Assembly (NCBI RefSeq): GCF_042242105.1
Contig: NC_092027.1
Span: 9,327,221-9,391,220 of the forward strand
DNA length: 64,000 nt
Direction: 5' to 3'
From: Pempheris klunzingeri
Lineage: Eukaryota > Chordata > Actinopteri > Acropomatiformes > Pempheridae
The notes beneath the pieces were generated by a model. That model searched no databases. It saw only the letters and a program-made list of their open reading frames with translations, and had not been told where the DNA came from. Position numbers and translations under genes: made by a program. Numbering within the stretch: position 1 is the stretch's first letter; the number at the start of each line of letters is the position of its first letter. Positions 42,387 to 54,805 of the stretch are shown one piece after another.

Positions 42387-45300
42387 CTGGAGGCAAAGAC
42401 AGGAGTGAGAGGTTGAGCTTCTCTTAACGGCTGTTGCTCTCAGTGAGTCACTACAGTTAACCAACTACAAACTGATACGAGCTGAATTATAGCGACTTAT
42501 TAGCTGTTTCTAATCTGACCTTAAGTGCAGCATTGTCAGCCTCAGGTCCGGTTATCTCTCGCAGTGTGTCGGTCCTGATCTCCCCCCTGAGTCGAGCCAC
42601 CTGGGCTTGGGCCAGATGTAAAGCTTTCTCCAGGCGGATCTTCTCTCTTGTCCAAGCCTCCCGCTCCTGGGAAAGCAGCATTCCTGACGAGTCCCCCTTC
42701 GACACCCCTCTCCTGCCACTGAACTGCTGGAGGAAATGAAATTATGTAATTTAGTCCAAAAAGCTGAAAGCAAACAAGTGTTTCATATTTGTTTTTCTTT
42801 CCACTATTCACTGTATCTACCTCCACTACGGCCAATGTTTGAAATCAGTGCAGTCATCCCCATCAGTAGTGTTTCCTGTCATGTACTCACACTGTCGTCA
42901 GATCCCAGTCCAGCCTGTCGGTAGCGTCGCAGCTCTTCCTCCAAGCGGAGCGTGTGGTTCCTCAGATCGTTCTTCTCTTCGGTCAGACGGCTGACAAAAC
43001 CTGTCAGCTCGGCGTTCTGCCTCAGCAGCCGCTCCGTCAGGGAGTTGGAGGAGCTGGAGGAGCCTCCCGCCAGCTGGGAAACACTCTGCAGGGAAACACA
43101 CCAACAGTCACAACCATGTGTGGTCATACTGGGAGCTCAACAGATTACAGACGTTCTGAAATGTAAACAAACAGCTGATGTGAGCTCATTAGCAAACAGA
43201 AAATTCTTCTTTTGACCAACATTTGTCCACAAGGAGGTGAAGTTTATTTGGTCTTATTTTTCTTCTGCAGCCATTAAAACTAAACTCAGCCACAAAATCC
43301 AGAAAAATTCATTGTAGAAGTTTTAAAACCATCAAAACCAAAGGAGGTTAAAGACAGTTTCTGACCTCGGGGACGGAGGGGAGACCTGGGGACCGCTGCA
43401 GCATCGTGATGACCTCATCAACATTGGACTGAACCCAAGATAACTCCTCACTGTCGACCTCTGCGGTCAGCCTGTACACAACATGTAGAAATGACAGTCA
43501 GTCAATTTCTAATTATATCAGACCTGCATATCATGATACATACATGGAGTCTGTAGTTATTCGATCCACTGTTTATAAAAAACACTGATTATAGCCACTT
43601 TAATTACCTGCTGGTAGTCTTGCTCACCATCCCGCGGATCTTTGAGGAAATGAGGTTGAGTTTGCTCAGGATCTTGTCAGCCGTGCGCCAAGGACCCTGA
43701 TGTGGTCCGCTGGTGAGGCCTGTAGGAGACACCAGGTGGGGAGACGTGGTGGAGAACGCCGACTGAACATTTCCACTCTTCTGCTGGAACACCCAGTCTT
43801 TGGTGCGGTCGGTGGACTCACTGTGCCAGACAGCCTGCTGTTTAGATAATAAAAACATAGATTTAATACTTTGCAAGTGACACGAGATGGAAAACAAAAT
43901 AAGAGTGTGTGACTAACAGTTGATACTCACGCTGTGGCCGTCAGCCTGTAGAGGTCCGGCCCCCTCCCTCTCTCCTCTCTGCTCTCTAATCTGGTTGAGC
44001 CTCTCCTCCAGTCTCTCCTTCTCCTCCTCTAGACTCTTCCTCCTCTCCACCTCTCTCTCCAGCTGCTCCTGGCCCTCAGACATTTGTGCTTCCAGCCTCT
44101 CCAGCTGGGCCCGAGCCTCCAGCAGCGCCTCCTGGTCCCGTCTCGACCTCTGACTCCCCAAAGTCAGCTCCTCCTCTTTTCGTACCACCTCCAGCTTCTG
44201 GGCCTCCACCTGACTGAGGAGATGCACCACCTGAGAGGAGACATGAAGGCAGACTTAAGACAACATGATTTTTCTGATGAGGATAGATGTTAGCCACCAG
44301 TTAATAGAGTTTCTGCTTCAAACTTTTATTAATTAATCATTCATTAATCAACATTTATACTTCTTTACTTGTAGTCATTTGAAGCAAATTCAGCAGAGCA
44401 CAGAAACCCACAAACATCCCACCTGTGCATGTTTGTCATCCAGCTCCCTCTGCAGTCTTTCCAGCAGACTCCCCTCCTCCTCCAGCGGTGTCCTATCCTC
44501 CTCCACCCGCTGCTCATCAGAGGGGCCGCTATCTGTAGAAACACCCGTTCTCAGCTCTCTCTCCCTCCCCAGCGCGGTGCTCATCTCCAGGGCTTTAGCA
44601 CGCTCTGTCTCCAGCTGGACTTGGAGCTCCTGGAGACGTCTGCGGAGGCTCAGATGCTCCTGTTCGGTCTCCTGGGAGAGCTGAGAGGAGGCCTGGCGCT
44701 CCTGGTCCAGGGTCAGAGTCAGCTGGGCCACACGGGTCTTCTGCTCCTCCACAGTGAGTTGCAGGTCCTTAGAGGGAAATGAAAATACATTTGTTTTTAA
44801 GAATGACTTAAACAGTATAACATAAGAAAGTTGAGATGGTAAAATATCAAGGTAATCAATACCAAGTGTAAAAAAAAAGTTACAGATCCTTGACTTGATT
44901 TTTGAATGCGTCTCCAAAGCAAACACATTAGTAATTACTGCGATAAATTGATAAATATGGTTACATGGGAAGAGGAAATGCAACAGATGTAATGTATATG
45001 AATGGATGTCTAGTTGTTTTTTTCTCTCTTCTCTTCTCTCTCTTTCCCTGTTGAGGCTTTTAAATTTAGGTTTAACAACACGAATTACAGGGCACCTCTC
45101 TCAAGGCTTTTACCTCCAGTTCCTCTCGTTTACTCTCCTCGTCTCTCCCTGTTCGACACCTCTCCTTCTCCATGGCCCACTGAAGATCTCTGCTTCTCTT
45201 CCTCTCCTCTGTTAGCTGGTCGCTCAGTGCGTCCACCTCAGCAGCCTTCTGCGACACCTCTGCCCTGTTGACAGACAGAAAGGTAATGGATATTTTAGTC

Positions 45301-48300
45301 GTATAGAAGGTTTGTTGAAGCTCGGCGCTTCAAGTTAAACACTCGTGATTGGAGGCAAAGCTTCACTGGTGGTAAGTGCAACATGACTGATTTAATTCAA
45401 GCCTGGGAACTTTGTGGGATGCATTATTCCCTTTCTCGCCTCATATTACCCATCTACATCTCCACTGTAAACGTAAGTGAAAAAAGTTTTCACGCAACCA
45501 TAAAACTACTGTCTCTTCTATTTCACATTTCACGGTTACAGTTTCAGATCACTGGAACACCTGTCTTACAGCACATCTGTCTTAGTGAAGTATTTTCACT
45601 CTAATAGTTATAGAACTGTGTCCAGGTGTGTTGGATGCACGTCATGTCTAACCTGACAGCATCCAGCTCTTTGAGGTGTTTGTGCTGAGCCTTGAGCGTC
45701 GTCTCCAGCTCCAGTTTAGTCTGGGACAGTTCACCCTTCAGCTCCTCCACCAGCAGCCTGTCAGCCTCCGCTGCTCCACCAGCTCCTCCAGCCTCCCTCT
45801 GCTCCGTCACGCTAAATTCACCACCCAGTGACACAGCAGGCTGGTGACCTAAAGGAACACAATCAGAAAACATCAATGTCAACGCTAAGCAGGCAAGATA
45901 ATGAACACATTATTAGTGGTAAGCAAATATGACAATGTTTGAGGAACCTCACCTGCAGGGTGAGAGTAGGATTGATGAAGCTGCTCTAGTTGACCACGGA
46001 GCTGTTGGATCTCAGAGATGAGACTGGACCTGTCGGCAGTGCAGAGCGAGCCCATGGCGTCTCTGTGCTGGGCGTCCTGGATCAGGATCACAAATACAGC
46101 ATCTATTAGATTACAGACCAGCATCTATGTGTACACAGTAAATCTTAATTTAGTTAGTAATCTTGCTTTGGAATGAATTCAGTGCTGGATTATGGATTAA
46201 AACTGTTATTTCTGACCTGTTCAGCGAGCGTGCGCTCCAGCTGATTGAGGTGGATGATAGCATCACTGGTGTCCAGCAGGTCCAACTGGCTGTAGAGGGC
46301 GTTCTTCAGCACGCTGCGCTCCCTTATGAACACCTGCCGCACTGCATCCAGCAGCTGCGCACGCCAGTCCACACCGCCTGTCGCCTGGAGCAAGTCAGAG
46401 ATGCGCACATAAAGACTCAAGCACACGAACAGTGGATGATTTCTCCATTTGACTTAAAAAATGTGAAGTTTGAACTGTGACGTTTCTGACTAGTTCTGAC
46501 AAGTTACTACAGTTTTATCTTGATTCTTGGGGGGTTTCCTCTACCTGTGTTTCTCTGTGTATCTGCATCTGGGTGATAAGGCCTTTGAGAGACTCCACAG
46601 TCGCCAGTAAGGCATCTCTTTCCTTCACCCAGCCTTGGACGTTGAACTGGCTGACCGGCTCGCCTTCAGAGATTGGGAGCTCTGACAGGGAGAGCACCTG
46701 CATGCCCTCCTGATGCACCTCACGGAGCAACGTCTGATCGGACAAACATCACACAGAAATTATGTTAGTTTTACAATCAGTCTTTTCTAGTCCATAAATT
46801 AATTAGCTCCAGGACCATGTTTATAATAACTGAAGGCTGAACCTTGATCCGGTCAGGCAGTGGATCGTCGGCCTCTCTCCTGGCGCCCTCTGGAGTAGTC
46901 CTGAACTCCTGCTGCAGGCTTGGCAGGTCAAATCCAGTCCGCAGGCTGTAGTCTGAGCTACTGTCTGTGAGAAGAAAAAGAAAATTCAGTTAGGAAGATC
47001 TGCTTATTGTTACCCACATACTTTGAATATGCTTTAACAAAACTTTATGTGTACTTTGTGTACCTCATTGATACCGCTGAGACAGTTCCAGTTCCAAATG
47101 TCATAATCATTTTTGTTTTCTGAGTTTTTAAATAAATAGATGAATGAAATAAAGATATTAATGGACCTAAGAGATGGATTCAAGCTTTTTCAAGTCTGTC
47201 TTAATACAATATTAAAATGAGCTCATATGTAAGTGGAAAAAGGTTGCTGTGACAATTAAATAAACTGAAGGGTCCGTGACCAAAGGAGCAGCATTACAGC
47301 ATGAAAGTTACAATCAGTGTTAATGGAAATGAGTGAAAGCTGCCATGACTATTTCAGGCTTTGGGAAATGTTTGTAGAGCAAAAGCCCACATCCCCTTAG
47401 CTCTATTGTCACATAAAGTAACAGCATAAACACACAGAAATAAGAATAGCTGAGTGGACTACTCACTTTCAGGTTATTTCTGTAAATTGTTTATTCAAGT
47501 AAAACCCAATAAACACGAAGAATGCTGAAGAAGAACTGCTATTTGATCATTGTCAAAAACAATGATTAAATAGAGGAGTAGCCCTGTGATTGTGCTGTAT
47601 CAGTGTGAGGTATCTTACCACTTGTGTAACCATCTTTGAACTGTGACCCAGGACGGTCTTGTCTCGATGAGGGGGCCTAGAAAAGATTAAACATGATTGA
47701 TTTATTATCAAATGATAATACAAGTAATGTTTGCGTATCTTCGGTATGGGACACCTTCAAAACACCAACCAACATAAACCTACTGTACAATTCATGAAAA
47801 TGCTGACAGCGAATTGGCAACATTTCTGATAATTGCTTGATATGATTGATGAGGTAATTTATCATCTTTGGGGTTTTATCTATCTGGCTTTTGCAAATAC
47901 GGTAGTTTTAGACAAAATGTAAACCACTAAATGATTCAAATGCCCTCAAAATCTGTAATTGTGTAAAACGTTTGTAAGTAATGTTTTGCAACTTCTCTCA
48001 ATATAAAACTAAATTGCAGTATGAAGCACATAGATACATCGGAACTACAGTCATACTGTATACATACTCTATGAAACATCTACCTCCTTCTCTCAAACTA
48101 AGTAGTAAGTAGAACAAATATTTGTTAAGTCAAAGCAGACAGTATGCAGAATATGCTGTTGAGGGACAGCATTCTCCCACAATGCAATGCACAAAAGAAA
48201 TGCTTACAGATGGAAAAAACTAAAATAAAATGTGGGTGGTGTTAAAAAGCTACAAGAAATCTTAGATAATGATTTTAAATCAGGAAAAAGCAGCTTTCCA

Positions 48301-51300
48301 AGATCGTAGTTTGACCGATATCCATTATCACACGTATTGTATAATTTCCTGTTAGTATAAAGCGGTAAAGTACATCTTTGTATACTAACTGCTCAACACA
48401 ATACTGCTATGATGAGGATGTAGTATATAATTCATATATGTAGGATTAGTATGTAGTATGGACTCAGGACATACTAGTGTTTCCTGTCCTCACCTCTGTA
48501 GAGCGCAGCTTGTCAATAACAGTCTTGAGGGCCTTACACTCATCCTCTAGAGCCTGTGTGTCCCGACGAAGGCTTTCGCTCTCTGAAATATGCCGAGCCT
48601 CCATGTCCAGGATCTCTGCTGCATGGAGCTCCTGCATCTGTACAATCTTCTCCTGGAACTCTCCGATCACCTCCTCCATCTCGTCTTTGGCTGCAGACTT
48701 GCTTTCCGGACCGAAGTCAGACATTTGGAGAGGGTCGGTCTGTGTGAACGAGTGTGTCACAGCCATGAGTCTCTGCTCAGAGCTGCTGTTTAGCGGAGCA
48801 CTGTGGGATTTGTTGGAGGACTGGCTGGAAGTGGAAGAGTTTTTCCTGGTGATAGATGGCTTATCTTTGGCGGTGCTTCCCTTGCCAGCCGGTTGTTTGC
48901 TTGCTTTCCTTTTAGGCTGGGTGGTGGAGGAGGAAGATGCAGAGGAGACAGGCTGAGGAGACGGAGAAGGAGAGGGGGAGGGAGAAGGAGATGGAGGACC
49001 AGAACCCGCTGTTTTCATCAAAGCTGTTCGTACCTCCTGGAGCTCCTCTTTGAGCTTAGAAATGGAGAGCTCGCGGACACGGAGCTCGTCCTGTAGTTTC
49101 TCATTGTGCTGCCTGTAGCTGCTGAGTTCTTCTTTGGTGGTATCCACATTCTTTCTCACCTCCTGGAGCTCCTCATTGAGTTTAGAAATGGAAACTTCAC
49201 GGACTTCAACGTCCTTCTGAAGTTTCTCACTATGCTGTCTGTAGCTGTTGAGTTCTTCTTTGGTGGAAGCCGCATTGACTTTGACCTCCTGGAGCTCCTG
49301 GAGCAGCTCCGCCATGTTGGCTCTGTCTTCCTCAGCTTTTACCTTGAGGATGATTGGGCAGGGGTCAAATACTGTACATACAGCCAGGTATCATGACAGA
49401 ATATGATGTTTTCATAAACACCAACATTATACATTACAATAAAATGTAAATTATGTTACAATCCAAAAAAAAAATTGGTCAAAATTCTGACTTACTTGGA
49501 AAAGCTCTCCTTTAAGGTGAGCAATGGTCATTTCCCGCTCCTTTAAAAACACAAACAAGTGTATGTAATTAAAATGTGTATAAATAAAAACCTACAAATA
49601 CATATGATTACAGATATACAGATAAAACAAGCGTTGATCCACTTAAAGAAAGAGTTAAGCATTTTGGGAAATACTCTTATTTGCTTTGTGGTGGAGAGTT
49701 GAGTTGAGAGATGAGAAGATCGATATAACTCTCATAACTGTTAAATATGAATCAACAGCCAGCTGGTTTGCTCAGCTTAGCATAGAGACTGAAAGCTAGC
49801 TTGGCTCTGTCTGAAGGTAACAAAATCCACCCACCAGCACCAGTACATTAAATTATGTTATCCTGTTTGTTTAATCCATTCAAAAAGGAAATGTAAAATG
49901 TCTTTATGCTAAGCAAAGCTAACCTGCGGCTGGCTAAAGCTACATATTAAGAAATATTAAGAAAATGTCAAAACAATCTTCTTCTTTTTGAAAGAAAAAA
50001 GGGAAAAACATAGAGAAATATATATTTTTGCAGTGGTTTCCACTGATGACTTTTACTGAACGCAGCACCCAAGACAGGATATGGCTGTAAAGATTTTAGG
50101 TGACCGGCTGGCTCTGTACCTGCAGCAGCTCCTGTAGCTTCTCTATGCTCTCCCTGCAGCTGTTCAGCTCCTCTTTGGTGGCAGCTGCCTCGTTTTGAGC
50201 CTCCATTAATTCCTGTTGAAGCTCAGACACCTTGGTCTCCGCAATGACTCCGGATGAGACCTAAAGTGAACAAGTTTCAATATTAGTCAAGAAAATAATT
50301 GGTTTATTGAAATTTTAAACTGAATAGGATAAAATTTTTGTTTCCCACATTTTGAAGTTGGTCCTGTAGTCTCTCTATTGCAACTGCTTTTTCCTGTAAA
50401 GACATAAACATTTGTCAGTCCCACTAAACATTAGAAATACTCTCACAAAAGACATATGAACACTAAGAGGCAGTCACATACTTGGAGCTCCTCCTGGAGT
50501 CTGCTGCAGCTCTCCTTGTAGCCGTCCAGCTGCTCTCTGGTGGCCGTGGCCTCGTCTCCGACCTCCCGCAACTCCTGAAGAACCTGTGACGAAGCCGGCT
50601 GCTCATCAGCAGACGCCTGATAAAAAGATTCAAACTTATCAGAGCACAGCCTTGATAGACTTGATTACAATGACTTCATTGACTGTTAACCATTAATGAG
50701 GAAACACAGAAAATTAAAAAAACATGCTGCAATATATACTCCATTCAGTACAATAGTATAATAGTGTGCATATAGACAAAATAGACTAAGAAATATCGCT
50801 CCAACTATTAACTTCTAAGTGTACAAGTGTAAATGCAAATACGTTTATTTGCTTTCTCGCTGAGAGGGAGATGACAAGATTTATACAACTGTCATGTCTG
50901 CACAGTTAGCTACAGCAAACAGCCGGTTTGTAAAAAAATAAAAAAATCTGCTGACCAGCACCTTTAAAACTCACAAATTAACATGTGGTATCTTTAATCA
51001 ATACAAAAATCGAAGTGTAAAAACAACAGCTTGTGGTCGAGGGGAAGGGGATTATGTGCTGGACTAGCTCTTTCCCAGACTCAAAATGATTAACTACTCC
51101 TTTATCACTTATAGGCCAATCTCGTACCCCCACAGCCGGTGATGTCCTCTGGTGCGTCCTGGCCTTCATTTGGCTGAGCAGATCCATGAGCACAGACAGC
51201 CTCCTCTCGTACTCCAGCACCTCCTCCTCAGAGCTGGAGAGCAGCTGCTTCTGGAGCTCCTGGTCTTTCTGCATCCCAGTGAGTCCCACCTCCAGCTCAC

Positions 51301-54300
51301 GCAGCCTCTGGGTCAGATGGACCACCTTCGCCGCAGGAACTTGTCTCCCTTGACCAATTCCACTGAAGTCCATTTGGGGAATACCAAAGTCACCAAAGTC
51401 ATAGACATGTGGCTCCACCTTTGGTGTCACAGGCGGCTCAGCTTGTCTCTGCTGGTCCTGGTTCTTACTGAATCCTTGTGACTGCTGCTGCTGGAAGGCC
51501 TCTAGTGTGGCCTGGCTGACAAGCGCTGCAGCCATTTTCTCCCTCAGATTGTTCTCCAGATTAGAGATCCTCTGTTGGAGACCATCTGCATAGCTTTGCG
51601 TTTCCTCCACAAGGAGGCGGCAGCGGCTTAACTCGCTTTCCTTTTCACAGAGCACGTCCTCAAGCTCCTGGATGCGGAGGTCCAGCTCTTCCACTCTGGA
51701 TGTTGCACTCTGCTCTAAAGCTTGAACTTGGGCCTGCATCACTACAAGGCCTGCAGTTTTCACTCTGAGAGCTTCCTCGAGTTCTCCCTCTGAGCTCTCC
51801 ACTTTTGCTATTTCAGCAAATGCCTCTGTGCTCTCTTTCAAGTGTAGATATGCCTCCAACAGCTTACTGTGCTCCATTTTGAGCGTATTGACCTCTTTGG
51901 TCGCCAGGTCCATTCTCTGTTTCATTTCATCGTATTCCTCTTTACTTGGCCCCGACACAGCGCTCTCTGGCTCAGCGCTGGCGTCCTCTTCCTCCTCTAC
52001 AGCCTGCTTCTGCTCAATATTGGCCAGTTCCTGCTGTAGTTTATCTATGACTGCATTCAGTTGGTCAAGCTCCTCCTCGTTATTCCTCTTTACGCGATCT
52101 TGTTCGCTCCGCAGGCACTCCACCTGGGACTCCAGGTCTTTAATCAGCTCATCCCGCCCATCAATTTCCTAAAGAGAAACAGACATTTTTAAACCATACA
52201 AATATCAGATTTGAGGAGTCCATAGCTATTCTGCTATTAGGATAAACCTCTGAGTCCCTGCTGTGTTTAGAAAGATTCTTTGGACTGAATAATGTTGTTT
52301 TGATGGGCTTTTGTATTTAAAGTTTCTGAAGTTGATCAGAATGTAAAAACATTTTAGAGACTCAGAGGTTTAATATGTCACTTCACATGAGCAAATGATC
52401 ACCTCACAACAGACGATGGTGCCATGGAACTACTTACCGAGACAAAACAAGCAAAAACAACCCAAAAAACAAAAACAAAAAACAAAAAAATGGTGGCGAC
52501 CAAAATGAAAACGCACATGAAACCAGAAAACACACACACAGATGCACTACCACGGAGTTATGCATATTCAAAATAGACATTTGTTCTATTTTGTATATGC
52601 ATATTGCGTTACCTTGTTATCAGAGGCTGATTCCATGTGTTGGAGCTTAGTGATCTGTTCATTAAGAAGTGCTATTTCCCTGTCTTTGTCCTCCATCACC
52701 TTCAAAATCAGAGATTATAATGTGATGGCTATTAATGAACACGACACGCGAAAGTCCACTCGGAGTCACCCTTGTAGTGGACTACTCAAAGTACACTGAA
52801 TGAGTCAAAGAAGAAATGTGCCGGCAGCAGCAGTGAGTCTTGCATGACAAAAAAAAAAAAAACCTTAAAAAGGTGCAAACTAAAATAAGCAACATATGGC
52901 AAATATCTCATTTTAAAAAAAGAGCACTTGAACAAAAGAGTTTGTGAGCAGAAATCTAAATGTTACATGGATATAATACTGGTATATGTATTACGTAAAA
53001 ATGTCCTGATAACAACTGGTGGGAGCAGTTTTTGGTTGGTTGTATTTGTGCACTTACAGTACAAACGTATCTGGCAATGTCACACATATCATATCGGTCA
53101 ACAGTGTTAAAGTCACTAACAACCGCTGGTTTATCTTTTGGTCTTTCGTACAACAGTACAAAAAAATTTTAAACACAATATGTGGCCAGCATCTGTCTTA
53201 CAATGATATCTACAGTTTTTGAGAAGCCAGAGTGGCTGCAGTTCACAAACACAACCAAACTCAACCACTTCTGGAATTCACAATCATAGTTAAAGATACT
53301 GTGAAATGCTGCCATGGCAGCACAGCTGATTACCCGGAGCATGCTATCCCTTGTTTCTAGGTACTGCTGCTGGCTGCTGATCTCCTTCCTCTGGATCTCC
53401 AGCTGCATGTGAAGCTGCTGCACCTCCTCGCCCTTGTTCTCCAGCTCCTCTTTGAACTGCTCCAGCTGCTCCTCCAGGTTACAGATCTGAGGGGGAAGGT
53501 AAACAGACAAGCACTTTAGAGGAGACGCCACGAAACTGTACTGAATATGTCACCAATATTTGTAATATTTTGTAAATTAATTCTGTAATTAAACAAAGAA
53601 TGCAGATGTTGATATTAAAAGGATACTACACTGCAAATTGTTTTTAGCTGAAGGACATGCAGTTGCAATGACATTGAAATTAATTGATTTAATGCCTGCA
53701 CTCCAAACACCAGATTTATTCGAACAAAGAGCGTTTCATTCCCAGGTTGATCTTTCGTAACACTGAAATATTGCCCAATTAAATAAATGTGTGGCTTAGA
53801 GCGAGCTTGCACACGTTAGTCTTTTCATCACTGCTTTAAAAAACCTCAAAGCACAAAGTGAGCAGCCCACTACCTCCTTCTCTTTCCGCTCCAGAGCTTC
53901 TCTCTCTGTCTGTAACTGAGCCTCCAGTGTGGATTGTCTTGCCTCTGTGATGGATGCATGCTGCTTCTTTTGTTCAACCTGCGACACACACAACAACACA
54001 CACACGAAAGAAACTATTCAGCAGAGCTGTTATTTACAACATGGGCACAAAGGCGTGATGGAGCAAACTCTTGTGATCAAACAGATTTTCAAGGACGCGA
54101 GCTAGACGTGCACGCTGTCGATATTGTATCTTTTATTGCGCAACTGCAGCTATGAGCTATTTGTCAGCTGAGCAGCGACATAGCAGATTTAAGAATTTCC
54201 TACACTGCTTTTTTGTTCTCTCCCTACAGCCCTTAATGAACACTGGGGGGCAATCTTGACAGTTGCTAGCCATAGCTCAGTGTTATCATCAACAGCAAAC

Positions 54301-54758
54301 TGCTGAAGAAGACCCACCCACACATTGTTCTCCCTCTCTGTCCGTCCCAACCCTCCTCCCGTTCCTCCTCTAGCTGTCACCCCATCTACATCCTCTCACA
54401 CACACCCTCTGCCATGCTCTACAGCTATTGTTCTGACTGCTTTTTCTCTCTGGCCGTCTCTGACTCAGTCTCCTGCACATCCTTCATCTCCTGCTCCCCC
54501 CTGCCCCCCTCCCCTTACTAACCTTCTCCAGGGACTCAGCGCTGGCCAGCAGGGCCTGCTCCAGCTCGCGGATGCGGCTCTCCAGCTTGTCAATCTCTTC
54601 GTCGCGCTCTCCCAACTCACGACGCAGCTGCTCTGAGCTGAGCAGCAGCTCACTGCACCAATCCGCCTTCTCCTTCAGCTGGGAGGTCAGCTGGTCCACC
54701 TGGTAGTAAGAGAGAGAGAGAAATGAGGAGAGCGGGAGTGAGAGAGAGAGAGAAAGAG

Positions 54759-54805
<47 letters not shown>

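Larger units (their letters stand above)
49496..52699 (-). other. akap9: akap9 exons with further module copies and long coiled-coil exon
   Basis: Exons 52699-52613, 52168-51128, 50616-50482, 50393-50349, 50260-50120 and 49540-49496. The 1,041-nt exon carries ELDQLNAVIDKLQQELANIE, as in human, and ends at a GTACGA donor beside 51128. The pairs 135+45 nt and 141+45 nt are each one module: ATREQLDGYKESCSRLQEEL + EKAVAIERLQDQLQN, and ATKEELNSCRESIEKLQELL + EREMTIAHLKGELFQ. Confidence 0.9.

Noticed and set aside
43920-44782. Ser/Leu-rich plus-strand frames opposite akap9 exons
   Set aside because: Antisense shadows of Glu-rich coiled-coil exons on the minus strand.
48803-49096. Arg/Gly-rich plus-strand frame opposite the akap9 849-nt exon
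   Set aside because: It is antisense to a well-supported coding exon; the composition mirrors the Ser/Pro repeats and coiled coil.
53019-53222. Plus-strand frame in an akap9 intron
   Set aside because: AT-rich, no domain resemblance, and no supporting splice signals.
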